64,000 nt of DNA from UBA5070 sp035352895. Its GTDB lineage: Bacteria; Fibrobacterota; Fibrobacteria; UBA5070. The stretch lies in NCBI GenBank assembly GCA_035352895.1, contig DAOPYN010000016.1, forward strand, positions 1 to 64,000. Reading direction: 5' to 3'. The notes below the pieces were generated by a model. It was given only the letters and a program-made list of their open reading frames with translations. It ran no database searches and had not been told where the DNA came from. Positions within the stretch are counted from its first letter, which is position 1. Each line of letters begins with the position of its first letter. The position numbers were made by a program, and so were the translations under genes. Below are positions 1 to 9,857 of the stretch, piece by piece.

Positions 1-67
1 CGGCGGTCAGGGCTTCGAGGTTGCCGTGGATGTCGGAGAAGATGCCATACTTCACGTTCCAAACCAT
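1..67 (-). CDS. Metallophosphoesterase, N-terminal fragment (cut by window edge)
   Basis: Only the first 22 codons are present, on the minus strand. They read MVWNVKYGIFSDIHGNLEAL. The D-x-H-G-N block is the first metal-binding motif of calcineurin-like phosphoesterases of the YfcE/MJ0936 type, which hydrolyse phosphodiesters with a two-metal centre. The ATG at 67 has a GAGGGG ribosome site just upstream; an in-frame GTG at 55 is the alternative start. The gene is divergent from sufR. Substrate cannot be judged from the fragment. Confidence 0.7.
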   Translation of the reverse strand, partial: MVWNVKYGIFSDIHGNLEALTA

Positions 68-211
68 ACATCCCCTCGCGGTGTTTGGGAATGCTTCCGG
101 AGAGTCCGAAAGGTGGGGGATCCAAGAAAACCTCCACCTTCTGTTGTCTGAGCCATCCTGTTCGTGGAAGGGCCTGGGCAGACCCGAAACCAGAAACTCG
201 CGGGAATCCGT

Positions 212-231
212 ACCAAATGAGTTCTATTTTC
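212..231 (+). promoter_or_regulatory. Putative SufR/Rrf2 operator, copy 1 (upstream of sufR)
   Basis: The 20-mer ACCAAATGAGTTCTATTTTC lies 10 bases before the chosen sufR start. It matches 17 of 20 positions of a second copy at 866-885 in front of sufB. Rrf2-family regulators usually repress their own gene and the Fe-S genes through such sites. The shared GTTCTAT could also serve as a -10 element, so binding would block RNA polymerase. Assignment as the operator is inference. Confidence 0.5.
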
Positions 232-240
232 TGGTTCGGA

Positions 241-693
241 ATGATCCGCCTGACCAAACAAGCCGATTACGGCATCCTCCTCATGACCCAGTTCGCCAAG
301 GCGGGCCAGGGCGGCATGTTCTCCGTATCGGATCTGGCGCAGCGGACGGGACTTTCCGCCCCGATGGTCAACAAGACCGTCAAGCTTCTGACCAAGGCCG
401 GACTCCTCACCAGCTCCCGAGGGGTGAACGGAGGTTACCAGCTCTCCCGAGGGGCATCGGCCATCACGCTGGAAGAGGTCATCACCGCCGTGGAGGGTCC
501 CATCGCCCTCACCGAGTGCCAGGAGCACGCGGGCGGCAGCGAATGCGGCTTGCAGGCCAGTTGTCCCACGCGGATCAATTGGGGGATCATCAACCACGCG
601 CTGCGGGACAGTCTCGCCGGGATCACCCTGCTGCAGATGATCCATCCCCTGCTGGGAACGGCACGGGTGCGCAAGGCGGTTCCGGCGGTTTGA
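241..693 (+). CDS. sufR: Rrf2-family Fe-S-sensing repressor, SUF system regulator type
   Basis: A 150-residue winged-helix regulator. Residues 1-70 carry the Rrf2 DNA-binding domain (RLTKQADYGI, then GVNGGYQLSR in the wing). Residues 87-110 contain GPIALTEC followed by further cysteines: C93, C102 and C108 are the expected ligands of an Fe-S cluster, as in IscR and the SUF-associated Rrf2 regulators. Cluster occupancy would report Fe-S supply and set sufB expression. ATG 241 is preferred over ATG 217 because the latter lies inside the shared operator-like sequence and 241 matches the usual family N-terminus. It precedes sufB on the same strand, with a 244-base gap holding a second operator copy. 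Confidence 0.82.
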   Translation: MIRLTKQADYGILLMTQFAKAGQGGMFSVSDLAQRTGLSAPMVNKTVKLLTKAGLLTSSRGVNGGYQLSRGASAITLEEVITAVEGPIALTECQEHAGGSECGLQASCPTRINWGIINHALRDSLAGITLLQMIHPLLGTARVRKAVPAV

Positions 694-865
694 CCGCATC
701 CGGGGCGCCAACCCCGCGGATTGTCCCTCGTGCCAGCCGATGGGTGTTTTTCGCAACCCGATGCCGATGGCCACCACGACATCCGCAACCTTCCGTAGGG
801 TGGTCCATCGCTCTTCCTTCGGTGAGAATCGGGAATCGCATCCGACGCCGGGGAGTGGAAACAGA

Positions 866-885
866 ACCAAATCGGTTCTATATTC
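866..885 (+). promoter_or_regulatory. Putative SufR/Rrf2 operator, copy 2 (upstream of sufB)
   Basis: ACCAAATCGGTTCTATATTC starts 72 bases before the sufB start and differs from the copy before sufR at three positions. It contains the imperfect palindrome AGAACC-AAATC-GGTTCT (864-880), as expected for a dimeric regulator. The paired occurrence in front of the regulator and its likely target is the main evidence. Confidence 0.5.
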
Positions 886-937
886 GTGGATGCCGGGGCG
901 TGGATCCCGGTCCATGTCCACCAGGAGTGAAGCGATC

Positions 938-2386
<1,449 letters not shown>

Positions 2387-2461
2387 GTCGCCCGCGGCGA
2401 TGACGGAATCCGTCGCCGCCGAACCGTTTTCCGCCGCCCGCCCGGCGGAATGCGCGATCAT

Positions 2462-2510
2462 CCTATCCTTCAGATAGGGTTTCCGGCGTCCTTGCCGGTT
2501 ATTTTTTCTT
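2462..2510 (+). terminator. Tandem hairpins and T-tract after sufB
   Basis: Two short hairpins follow sufB: CCTATC-CTTCA-GATAGG (2462-2478) and CCGGC-GTCCTT-GCCGG (2483-2498). The second is followed by a T-rich run at 2499-2510. This is a reasonable intrinsic terminator and separates sufB from the secreted-protease pair. Confidence 0.6.
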
Positions 2511-2534
2511 AGCGATCCCGAAACATGGAACTTC

Positions 2535-2566
2535 TTGACAGTTCATGGTTTTCGCGCAAATTCTAT
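2535..2566 (+). promoter_or_regulatory. Candidate promoter for the secreted protease pair
   Basis: A perfect -35 hexamer TTGACA sits at 2535-2540. Downstream AT-rich bases at 2557-2566 (CAAATTCTAT) could supply the -10, although no strong TATAAT match is present at 17 bp. The distance to the GTG start at 2673 implies a leader of about 100 bases. Weak evidence. Confidence 0.3.
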
Positions 2567-2672
2567 CGCGGAATCCGGTCGTTCCTTTCGCTTCCGACGG
2601 CGGAAGGGACAGAAAGGCCGGATTCTGACAATCCCTCGAAAACCAGTTCTACCCCCCGAAGGAGGTGGATGC

Positions 2673-3716
2673 GTGAAGACATCGTTCAAATCGCTCCTGG
2701 CCGTGGTCGCATTGGCGGCTCTGCCGGTCCTTGCCGCGGAAGATTGCATCGGGTTCAGCCCGGCCAACACACAGGCAACGCTGGTCAACGGCACCTGGAA
2801 GGTCGTCGACGGCGGCATGTGGCTCATGGATTTCGGCTCGGGAGCCACCGGCCAGACAAACGCCACCAAGGCGCGCGACATCATCAAGTTCTACGGACTC
2901 AACCAGCAGTGCTTCGTGGGCCGGCCCAACGCGCCCATGATGTACTTCAAGGTCAATGGCGCCTATCCCACCGCCTCCTATCCGGGCGAGGACGCGATCT
3001 ACCTGAATCCGTACAACGCCCAGGCCAAGCAGATCAACGGCACCTGGAAGGTCGTCGACTGCTCGAACTGGCTCCTCGATTTCGGGGCTTCGCAGACCAA
3101 CGCCCAGACGGCGGCGGCCCTCATCAAGAACAACCACCTGCGCAAGATGTGCTTCGTGGGACGGCCCGGCCTGAAGATGATGTACTTCCTCCAGGACAAC
3201 GCCTACCGTCCCTACGTGTCCCGCGCGGTGACGCTGCGACCCCAGCAGACCGGCATGTGGTGCTGGGCGGCCTCGGGTCAGATGGCCATGGAATACCTGG
3301 GATCCAACGTGGCCCAGTGCACGCAGGCCAACAACAGGTTCGGTCGCGGCGACTGCTGCAACGGATCGTCCTGTCCGCTGCCCAATTGCGTGACCGGTGG
3401 CTGGCCCGAATTCTCCAAGTACGGATTCTCCAGCCAGGTCACATCCAACACGGCGCTTTCCTGGGACGAGCTGTGGAACCAGCTCAACTGCGGCAACAAG
3501 CCCGTGGCCTTCTCGTGGGCATGGACCGGCGGCGGCGGCCACATGATGGTGGTCCGCGGTGCGCAGATCCTGTCCGACGGGACGAAGATGGTCCAGATCA
3601 GCGATCCGTGGGCGCCCTGCGCCGGCGACGTGCGCTGGATCACCTATGCGGCCTACGTCTCGCAGTCGGGTAGCTACACCCACTGGAACGACTACTACAA
3701 CATCACCCGCAACTGA
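2673..3716 (+). CDS. Secreted papain-like cysteine protease with duplicated N-terminal module
   Basis: Begins at GTG 2673 behind a strong GGAGG; 347 residues. Residues 1-22 are a Sec signal peptide ending VLAA. Two copies of a module of about 75-80 residues follow (25-100 and 105-180), each with NGTWKVVD near its start and CFVGRP plus MMYF near its end. The C-terminal domain has QTGMWCWAAS (Cys197), GGGHMMVVRG (His290) and ISDPW (Asp311), the order expected of a papain-like cysteine peptidase of the AvrRpt2/C39-like kind. Several extra cysteines suggest disulfides, consistent with export. It forms a two-gene unit with the next gene (15-base gap). Substrate and the role of the repeats are unknown; the repeats may bind a ligand or act as a propeptide. 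Confidence 0.7.
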   Translation: MKTSFKSLLAVVALAALPVLAAEDCIGFSPANTQATLVNGTWKVVDGGMWLMDFGSGATGQTNATKARDIIKFYGLNQQCFVGRPNAPMMYFKVNGAYPTASYPGEDAIYLNPYNAQAKQINGTWKVVDCSNWLLDFGASQTNAQTAAALIKNNHLRKMCFVGRPGLKMMYFLQDNAYRPYVSRAVTLRPQQTGMWCWAASGQMAMEYLGSNVAQCTQANNRFGRGDCCNGSSCPLPNCVTGGWPEFSKYGFSSQVTSNTALSWDELWNQLNCGNKPVAFSWAWTGGGGHMMVVRGAQILSDGTKMVQISDPWAPCAGDVRWITYAAYVSQSGSYTHWNDYYNITRN

Positions 3717-3731
3717 GGAGACGAGGAAACC

Positions 3732-4427
3732 ATGAAGATCAACATCATCGATCCCAGCGTCCGCGGTCTGGCCCTCGCGTTGGCCGCCTTGGTGACGGTT
3801 TCCGTCGCCGCTCAACCCGAACTGGAAAAGGTGCGTCTGGCCCGCCAGGCCGATCGCACCGACTTCGCCTCCGTTCCCGACCTCGAGGTGGGGAAGGCCC
3901 GTGGGCTCGCGGCACTCCGCGAATTCCGCGCCGAGGATGTGGAGCTCTCCGTGGCGGACCAGAAACAGGCCGTGGTCGGCCAGCCCATGAAGGAGTACAT
4001 GGTGCGTCTGGACGCGTTGAAGTCCTTTTCGGAAGGCGCCGACGCGGACTCCCTTCTGGTGGAAACCGGGAACGTCCACGTGCCCGTGCTCGCCGGAGGA
4101 GCCGCCAAGGCCACCGTGTGCCTCGCGAAGGGCGCCGAAGGCTGGGAGCTCGTGTCCCTGGGAGAAAAGCGCAAGGCGAACCTGCGGGAAGGCGCGGTGG
4201 GACTGTCCAAGCGCCGGCTCCTCAAGAAGGCGCAGGACCATTTCCTGGTCCGGATCCCGGCCATGAACCTGGAATTCGTCGGAACCTACCAGCACAAGCA
4301 GCTCCTGCTTTCGCCGATCGCCGATGATTCCCAGACGGGTCTGAAGGCGGGGGACATCCTGCCGGCGGAGGAAATCTTCCTCAAGCTTGTGCCGCAGGCC
4401 CAGAAGCACGAAGGTCTTCCCGGCTAG
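3732..4427 (+). CDS. Secreted protein of unknown function, partner of the papain-like protease
   Basis: 231 residues with a long N-terminal signal sequence (hydrophobic 11-26, ending VAAQ). I recognise no family. The body is Lys/Glu/Leu rich and cysteine-poor. Its position 15 bases after a secreted cysteine protease, behind its own GAGGAAAC site and before a strong terminator, suggests that the two are co-expressed. A role as inhibitor, chaperone or substrate of the protease is possible but is inference from position only. Confidence 0.6.
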   Translation: MKINIIDPSVRGLALALAALVTVSVAAQPELEKVRLARQADRTDFASVPDLEVGKARGLAALREFRAEDVELSVADQKQAVVGQPMKEYMVRLDALKSFSEGADADSLLVETGNVHVPVLAGGAAKATVCLAKGAEGWELVSLGEKRKANLREGAVGLSKRRLLKKAQDHFLVRIPAMNLEFVGTYQHKQLLLSPIADDSQTGLKAGDILPAEEIFLKLVPQAQKHEGLPG

Positions 4428-4472
4428 GGTGTGCCGGTGCCCGGCGCGGACATCGCCGGATGCCCCATTCCT

Positions 4473-4510
4473 GGATCCGGAGCGTTTGGCGCTCCGGATC
4501 CTTCTTGTTT
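4473..4510 (+). terminator. Strong intrinsic terminator after the protease pair
   Basis: The arms GGATCCGGAGC (4473-4483) and GCTCCGGATCC (4491-4501) pair perfectly over 11 bp and are followed by a T-rich tail CTTCTTGTTT. It ends the plus-strand unit just before the convergent M15 peptidase gene. The minus strand shows no T-run, so it looks one-directional. Confidence 0.85.
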
Positions 4511-4514
4511 CTGG

Positions 4515-5144
4515 TCAGCGCACCTTCTGGAAGTGCTGCCAGTCCTGGACGCGCCGCCAGTGGGCGCCCCATTTCCACCCGATGGCCCGGAGGGACTTCA
4601 CCGCCAGCGAGGTGTCGGAAAGAGTGCCCGGGGTGCCGGGGCGCTGGACGGCGTTGGGAGGGATCACCTTGCCGCGCTTGAATGCGGGGTTTTCCAGGGG
4701 GTTGATGTCCAATGCGCGGCCCTGCGCATGCCAGGAGGGTTCTCTGGAGCCCCAAATGCCGCGGTTGGCGAAACAGTAGGTGTTGTCGGCTGCCATCGAG
4801 GCGGAATCCGAGCCGCCGAACTTGGAGATGGGGCAGACCGACCGGAACGGAAATCCGGTGGATTCCATCTTGGCGAACCAATCGACCAATTCCTGACAAA
4901 CGCTGCGTTCGCAGACGATCTGGCCGCGATGTGGTTCGCCGTCGAACCCGAGGTACCCCACCGATCGGACGTCGAGGGTCGCCGCCAAGGCGCGTGGCGT
5001 GGCGCGACCGATCGCCGAATCGCGGTCGAGCCGGCAGTCCACGATCGGTTCAGCTCGCACCCCGTACCCTCCAGTGGCCAGAAGGATCGCCGATATGACT
5101 ATCGCGGCGCGTCGGAGGGGGGCCTGGAGCTCTTCGCGAACCAT
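4515..5144 (-). CDS. M15-family (VanY/DacB-like) peptidase, exported
   Basis: 209 residues. An N-terminal hydrophobic segment (about 13-25) is a signal peptide or anchor. The metal-peptidase motif SWHAQGRALD supplies His139 and Asp146, and a C-terminal DWQHF gives the third ligand, His205. This is the M15 D-Ala-D-Ala carboxypeptidase/endolysin fold, acting on peptidoglycan stem peptides in the periplasm. Its ATG overlaps the ugd stop codon (TGATG), so the two are translationally coupled. Four paired cysteines in the exported part suggest disulfides. Exact bond specificity is not readable. Confidence 0.78.
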   Translation of the reverse strand: MVREELQAPLRRAAIVISAILLATGGYGVRAEPIVDCRLDRDSAIGRATPRALAATLDVRSVGYLGFDGEPHRGQIVCERSVCQELVDWFAKMESTGFPFRSVCPISKFGGSDSASMAADNTYCFANRGIWGSREPSWHAQGRALDINPLENPAFKRGKVIPPNAVQRPGTPGTLSDTSLAVKSLRAIGWKWGAHWRRVQDWQHFQKVR

Positions 5145-6457
5145 CAGGGACGGACGGTGGTGCGTCCGATCGAGTGGTAGGTGAATCCCATCTGTCGCAT
5201 CCGCTCGGGTGCGTAGATGTTCCTGGCATCGATCACCAGGGGATTTCGCAGCAACCGCTTGATGGTCTCGAAATTCGGACGCTGGTAGGTGCTCCACTCG
5301 GTGAGGATCACCAATGCGTCGGCTTCGGTGCAGGCTTCGTAGTTGTTCTCCGTGAAGACCACCGCATCGCCGAAGATCCGTTTGGCTTCCTTGATGGCTT
5401 CGGGATCGTGCGCCACCACCTTCGCGCCGCGGTCCAGGAGGCCTCGGATCACAGTGAGGCTGGGCGATTCGCGCATGTCGTCGGTCTTCGGCTTGAATGC
5501 CAGCCCCCAGATGGCGAATGTCTTTCCGGTGAGGTCCTCACCGAATTCGGATTCGATCTTCTTCAGGACCACCCGCCGCTGGCGCTCGTTCACGCTGGTG
5601 ACAGCCTGGAGGATCCTGAACTCGAAACCAGCGTCCAACGCGATCTTGCCCAGTGCGGAGACGTCCTTGGGAAAACAGGAGCCGCCGTAGCCAGGTCCCG
5701 GGAACAAGAAGTGGGGACCGATGCGGGCATCGGTGCCGATGCCTTCCCGGACCTTGCCCACGTCGGCGCCAACCGCTTCGCAGAGGTTCGCGATCTCGTT
5801 CATGAAGGAAATCTTGGTCGCCAGGAGGGTGTTGGCGGCGTACTTGGCCAACTCGGCGGACCGGGGATCCATGAACAGAATGGGTTTTCCAGTGCGAACG
5901 AAAGGGGAGTAGAGGTCCTCCATCACCTGGCGGGCCTCCGGATCGTCGGTGCCGATCACCACCCGGTCGGGCTTGAGGAAGTCGTCCAGTGCGTTCCCTT
6001 CCTTCAGGAACTCGGGATTGGACACCACGGAAACGCTGTGGGGAGTGACTCCCCGGATGGTCTCTGCGACGCGTTCGGCGGTTCCGACCGGCACGGTGGA
6101 CTTGTCGACCACGATCTTGGGGCCGTTCATGGCCAACCCGATCTGCTTGGCGGCGGCCAACACGTAGGAAAGATCCGCGGAACCGTCTTCGCCCTGGGGG
6201 GTGCCGACGGCGATGAACACCACTTGTGAAGCCTCCACCGCCTGTTGGGTGGAGGTGGTGAAGGAGATGCGCCCCGCGTGCAGATTCCGCCGAAGCATCT
6301 CCTCCAGGCCCGGCTCGTAGATGGTGGCGATCCCCTTGGACAGTGAATCCACCTTGGCTGGATCCAGGTCCACGCAAACCACGGTATTGCCGCTCTCCGC
6401 GAAGCACGCGCCAGCGACCAATCCCACGTAGCCAGTTCCGATGACCGCGATCTCCAT
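5144..6457 (-). CDS. ugd: UDP-glucose 6-dehydrogenase
   Basis: 437 residues, the usual family length. The Rossmann NAD site is at the N-terminus (IAVIGTGYVGLV). The catalytic Cys lies in GPGYGGSCFPKD near residue 260, and the second nucleotide-binding part has WGLAFKPKTDDMRESPS. It makes UDP-glucuronate from UDP-glucose for capsule, exopolysaccharide or LPS sugars. It is the first gene of a two-gene minus-strand unit with the M15 peptidase and is divergent from the beta-helix protein gene. Confidence 0.95.
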   Translation of the reverse strand: MEIAVIGTGYVGLVAGACFAESGNTVVCVDLDPAKVDSLSKGIATIYEPGLEEMLRRNLHAGRISFTTSTQQAVEASQVVFIAVGTPQGEDGSADLSYVLAAAKQIGLAMNGPKIVVDKSTVPVGTAERVAETIRGVTPHSVSVVSNPEFLKEGNALDDFLKPDRVVIGTDDPEARQVMEDLYSPFVRTGKPILFMDPRSAELAKYAANTLLATKISFMNEIANLCEAVGADVGKVREGIGTDARIGPHFLFPGPGYGGSCFPKDVSALGKIALDAGFEFRILQAVTSVNERQRRVVLKKIESEFGEDLTGKTFAIWGLAFKPKTDDMRESPSLTVIRGLLDRGAKVVAHDPEAIKEAKRIFGDAVVFTENNYEACTEADALVILTEWSTYQRPNFETIKRLLRNPLVIDARNIYAPERMRQMGFTYHSIGRTTVRP

Positions 6458-6548
6458 TCCTGGATCCCTTCCTCACTGGAGAATAGACGAGCCCTGAAAG
6501 TTAAGAAAACCCGGGGTAGTTTCGGTGGGAACCGTAGAGCTGGAGGCT

Positions 6549-6602
6549 GTTTCCTTGGAAACGGGACAAAACGGCTTGACTGGGGACGGGTAGAGCCATA
6601 CT
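6549..6602 (+). promoter_or_regulatory. Candidate promoter/operator before the beta-helix gene
   Basis: In the 244-base divergent gap, a near-palindrome GTTTCC-TT-GGAAAC (6549-6562) precedes TTGACT (6576-6581), which could be a -35. CATACT (6597-6602) is a possible -10, but the 15-base spacer is short. It could drive the whole 6.7-18.8 kb cluster. Reported as a candidate only. Confidence 0.3.
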
Positions 6603-6701
6603 TTCCCTCGGTGCCGCCTCAGGTGGCCTCCTTCCATTTTGCACACCAGTTTTTCTAACTCCAGTGCTCCCGTTCTTCCTTCCTATCAGCCAGGAATCGC
6701 C

Positions 6702-7667
6702 ATGAAGCACTTCGTATCCCTAGGCGTTGCCTTGGGAGCTGTGGTATTTTCGACCTCCACTGCTCTTGCGAAGACTGTAGTCGTCCCGACACAGTATCCC
6801 ACCATCCGTGAGGCGCTCCGCCAAGTGGAGTTCGGAGACACCGTCTTCGTTCGTCCAGGCGTCTACAAGGAGAATGTCAAACTGACCCAGGGAATCATCC
6901 TGGCCGGTGAAGACAAAAACACCACCATCATTGATGGTGGGCGGAGTGGCCCCACGGTCTTGGGCGAAGCTCAAGCCGAGATCTTCGGGTTCACCATTCG
7001 CAATGGGATCGATGGCATCCTATGCGAGAACACCACTCCCAAGATCCACGACAACATCATCCGCGACAATCACGGTTCGGGGATCGGGGCCTACATCTCC
7101 CAGCCCCACATCAAGAACAACGTGATCTTCGGGAATCGTTGGTCCGGCATCCTGATGTACGGCGTCAATGCCCAGAACGTCTGGGTGGAGAACAACGTCA
7201 TCCTGCGCAACGGGTATTCGGGGATCAGTGCCCTGGGAACCGGCATGGTGAACCTCCGCAACAACATCATGGTGGGCAACCATGAATACGGCGTGTTCAT
7301 CGACAAGGAAGTCCAGTCCAACATCCGCTCCAACAACATCTGGCACAACTACTACCCGTTCAACTCCTACGCCAAGGTTGAGCGCTCGAACAAGTCGATG
7401 GATCCGGTCTTCCGTTCCTTCTCGGCCTATAGCCTCAATGCCGATGTGCAGGATGGCTCCCCGATGCTCAGTGCCGGCGAGAGCGAAGTGAACATCGGAC
7501 TCTGGGATGGAGTTCGACGCGCACCTGCTCCCAGCCCTGCCGGCTCTTCATCGAGTGTGACGGAGCCTGCCAATCCGGATGCCGCGGGAACTTCCGCCAC
7601 GGAACCTAGCCCAGGCACCAGTTCCTCGGGCAAGAGCAAGTCCAAAACCTCCAAGAAGAACAAGTGA
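6702..7667 (+). CDS. Secreted right-handed parallel beta-helix protein
   Basis: 321 residues from ATG 6702. A signal peptide ends at ALAK. Residues about 25-255 form repeated beta-helix coils with the typical PTIREAL...GDTVFVRPGVYKENV opening and many N-N-I/V turns, as in DUF1565/NosD-like proteins. The last 60 residues are a low-complexity Ser/Pro/Ala/Thr linker ending in a Lys/Ser-rich tail, possibly for wall or envelope contact. It is the first gene of the large plus-strand cluster and overlaps or abuts the barrel-TPR gene. No catalytic residues could be identified, so a polysaccharide-binding or structural role is as likely as an enzymatic one. Confidence 0.75.
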   Translation: MKHFVSLGVALGAVVFSTSTALAKTVVVPTQYPTIREALRQVEFGDTVFVRPGVYKENVKLTQGIILAGEDKNTTIIDGGRSGPTVLGEAQAEIFGFTIRNGIDGILCENTTPKIHDNIIRDNHGSGIGAYISQPHIKNNVIFGNRWSGILMYGVNAQNVWVENNVILRNGYSGISALGTGMVNLRNNIMVGNHEYGVFIDKEVQSNIRSNNIWHNYYPFNSYAKVERSNKSMDPVFRSFSAYSLNADVQDGSPMLSAGESEVNIGLWDGVRRAPAPSPAGSSSSVTEPANPDAAGTSATEPSPGTSSSGKSKSKTSKKNK

Positions 7668-7681
7668 TCGGGAGACGCCAC

Positions 7682-9844
7682 GTGAAGACCGCTCGCACCG
7701 CAGTTTTTGCCGCTTCCACTCTCCTGGCCGGCCACGCGCTTGCTCTGGACTACTCCAAGACCCGTTACCAGCAGACCGACTATTTCGGTGATTTCGGACA
7801 GAACACGCCGCTGTTCATCAATCCGGGCAACATCACCGATGCCGATCAAACCGAGATCATGCTTGGCATGTACAGCACGGTCAACGGCCAGGCTGGTTTG
7901 GAATATGTGTCCGGAGTCGCTCCCATCGGCCTCAAGCAGACCATCGGCGCCACCATGTTCATCAATGGCGCCACGGTGGACGCTCCGGACGAGCAGACCG
8001 CTCCCGGGACATCCAAGGCTTGGCGCAAGGACGCCATCATGCTGGGTTACGGCTACCGCGTCCTTCACTGGGCGACGCTGGGCGCCAACATCCAGGTTCT
8101 GAACTTCAACAACTTCGGCGACAAGAGCAATCCATTCGCCATGGATCTGGGGCTTTTGCTCAACCCCTTCCAGGATTCCAAGGCTGGATTTCTCAAGCTG
8201 GGCGCGGCGGTGCAGAACGCCTACCAGCAGCCTGGATTCGACAACACCCGCAACTTGAACTTCGGCCTTCACTGGCTGGGTCTTGGTCGTTCGTTGGCGG
8301 GGCGCGCCGAATTCTCGATCATCGACTTCGGTGGCGATCAGCCGCAGAACGCATGGGCGGTGGGCGCGCAATACTACCTCTCGCCGAACGTCGCCTTGGG
8401 AGGCAAGATCACGCGTGAAGGGTTCCCCATGATCACCTTCGCCGGAAATGCCCAGCGTCTTTCGCTTCTGCGCTATCTGGAAATCGAACTCGATGTGTCG
8501 CACGACGGCATTTCGTGGGAAGACAAGAAGCGTGGCTTGATCTGGAACGTCAAGCTCACCACCCGTGTTGGACCCACCCGCGAGGAATTCTTGGGAGCCA
8601 AGCGGTACTGGCGCCTGATCCGCGAGCCGGAAGAGCGCTTCCGCGAAGCCATGCAACTGTATCTCCAGCGCCGCTTCGTCGAATCCGCCTACGCGTTCGG
8701 ACGGGTCGTGGTGAAGTACCCCACCTTCCAGAAGGCCGATATCGCCACCTACTACCAGGGCAAGAGCTTGGAAAACCTCCAGATGCATGCCGTGGCCAAG
8801 AAGGTGTACAACACCGGTATCCAGAACTTCGGCAATCCCGAGAACAAGTACCCGCCCAAGTTCTACTTCCAGCTCCTCAACATAGCCTACAAGGATGGGA
8901 ACTGGGCCGATGCGCAGACCAACTACAACATCATCGCCAGCCAGTATCGCGGCAATGAAATCAAGGCCGATGCCGACTACGTCATGGGCCAGGCCTACTT
9001 CGCCCAGGGCAAGAACTCCGAGGCTCGTGGCTTGCTGGAATCCATCGGACAAGACGATGCCAACTACGCCTATGCTCGCTACACCTTGGGTCTGATCAAT
9101 ACCCAGGAAGGAAAGTTGCCGGAAGCTCAGCAGGACTTCGAGTCCATCCTGACGCGCAACCCTCGCAACAAGTCCGAGAAGGACCTGCAGGAAGGTGCCG
9201 CGGTCAAGCTCGGTCACGTTCTGTACTCGTTGCCCACTCCGCAGCTTTCCAAGGCGTTGGAACTGTACAACCAGATCCCGTCCAACTCGCAGTACTACGA
9301 CGAAGCTCAGCTGGCCGCTGCTTGGTGCTTTGTGCGCAATGCCACCGCTCAGCCCAAGTTCTGGGACGATGCGGTCAAGCGCATCGACAACTACACCAAG
9401 AACGACCCGACTTCGATCCTGGTTCCTGAAGGCTGGCTGGTGAAGGGTTATTCGCAGTTGTCGCGCAAGGACTGCAAGACTGCGGTCACCAGCTTCCAGA
9501 CCGTCCAGCAGCTTCTGGGCAAGGGCTTCCTCACACAGGAAGAGATCCAGAAGAAGACTGACGAATGGAAGGCCGGCACCGCCGACCTCCCCGAAGTCTC
9601 CGAGAAGGTCTATCAGCTCACCTTGCAGCTTCCTTCCGAACGCGTACTGGACAAGCGAGCTGCCGTTCAGCCGAACATCAATCGGATTCTGGCGGCCCAG
9701 GAGGAATACTTCAAGTTCCAGGACATCATGAACAAGCAGAAGAAGTTCGAGAAGGACAAGGCTCGTTTGGAAAAAGACGCCACCTATGCGTTGGCGACTG
9801 CCCAGAAGTGCCTCGAAACTCAGCCGACTGGGCCTAGCTTCTAA
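7682..9844 (+). CDS. Outer-membrane beta-barrel protein with C-terminal TPR domain
   Basis: 720 residues from GTG 7682 (GGAGA upstream); an in-frame GTG 7664 overlapping the previous stop is the alternative. A signal peptide ends near residue 21. Residues about 25-290 have alternating hydrophobic strands with aromatic ends, of the PorV/UPF0164-like barrel type (for example AVGAQYYLSPNVALGGKI). Residues about 310-640 are TPR helices (FVESAYAFGRVVVKYP, ADYVMGQAYFAQGKNSEARG). The C-terminal 50 residues are a charged coiled coil. Fusing a barrel to a periplasmic TPR arm gives an outer-membrane anchor that can dock the other TPR and TolR/TonB-like proteins encoded next. The role in an Agl/Glt-like machine is inference. 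Confidence 0.72.
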   Translation: MKTARTAVFAASTLLAGHALALDYSKTRYQQTDYFGDFGQNTPLFINPGNITDADQTEIMLGMYSTVNGQAGLEYVSGVAPIGLKQTIGATMFINGATVDAPDEQTAPGTSKAWRKDAIMLGYGYRVLHWATLGANIQVLNFNNFGDKSNPFAMDLGLLLNPFQDSKAGFLKLGAAVQNAYQQPGFDNTRNLNFGLHWLGLGRSLAGRAEFSIIDFGGDQPQNAWAVGAQYYLSPNVALGGKITREGFPMITFAGNAQRLSLLRYLEIELDVSHDGISWEDKKRGLIWNVKLTTRVGPTREEFLGAKRYWRLIREPEERFREAMQLYLQRRFVESAYAFGRVVVKYPTFQKADIATYYQGKSLENLQMHAVAKKVYNTGIQNFGNPENKYPPKFYFQLLNIAYKDGNWADAQTNYNIIASQYRGNEIKADADYVMGQAYFAQGKNSEARGLLESIGQDDANYAYARYTLGLINTQEGKLPEAQQDFESILTRNPRNKSEKDLQEGAAVKLGHVLYSLPTPQLSKALELYNQIPSNSQYYDEAQLAAAWCFVRNATAQPKFWDDAVKRIDNYTKNDPTSILVPEGWLVKGYSQLSRKDCKTAVTSFQTVQQLLGKGFLTQEEIQKKTDEWKAGTADLPEVSEKVYQLTLQLPSERVLDKRAAVQPNINRILAAQEEYFKFQDIMNKQKKFEKDKARLEKDATYALATAQKCLETQPTGPSF

Positions 9845-9857
9845 CAGATTCTGATAC

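Noticed and set aside
110..140. Hairpin AAGGTGGGGG / CCTCCACCTT between the phosphoesterase and sufR
   Set aside because: A 10-bp stem with one G-T pair exists, but with no T-run or second copy its role could not be supported.
217..219. ATG 217 as sufR start
   Set aside because: It lies inside the shared operator-like element and adds eight residues not typical of the family.
2673..3716. C39 bacteriocin-processing peptidase
   Set aside because: No ABC transporter fusion and the protein carries a signal peptide; the domain is papain-like in a broad sense only.
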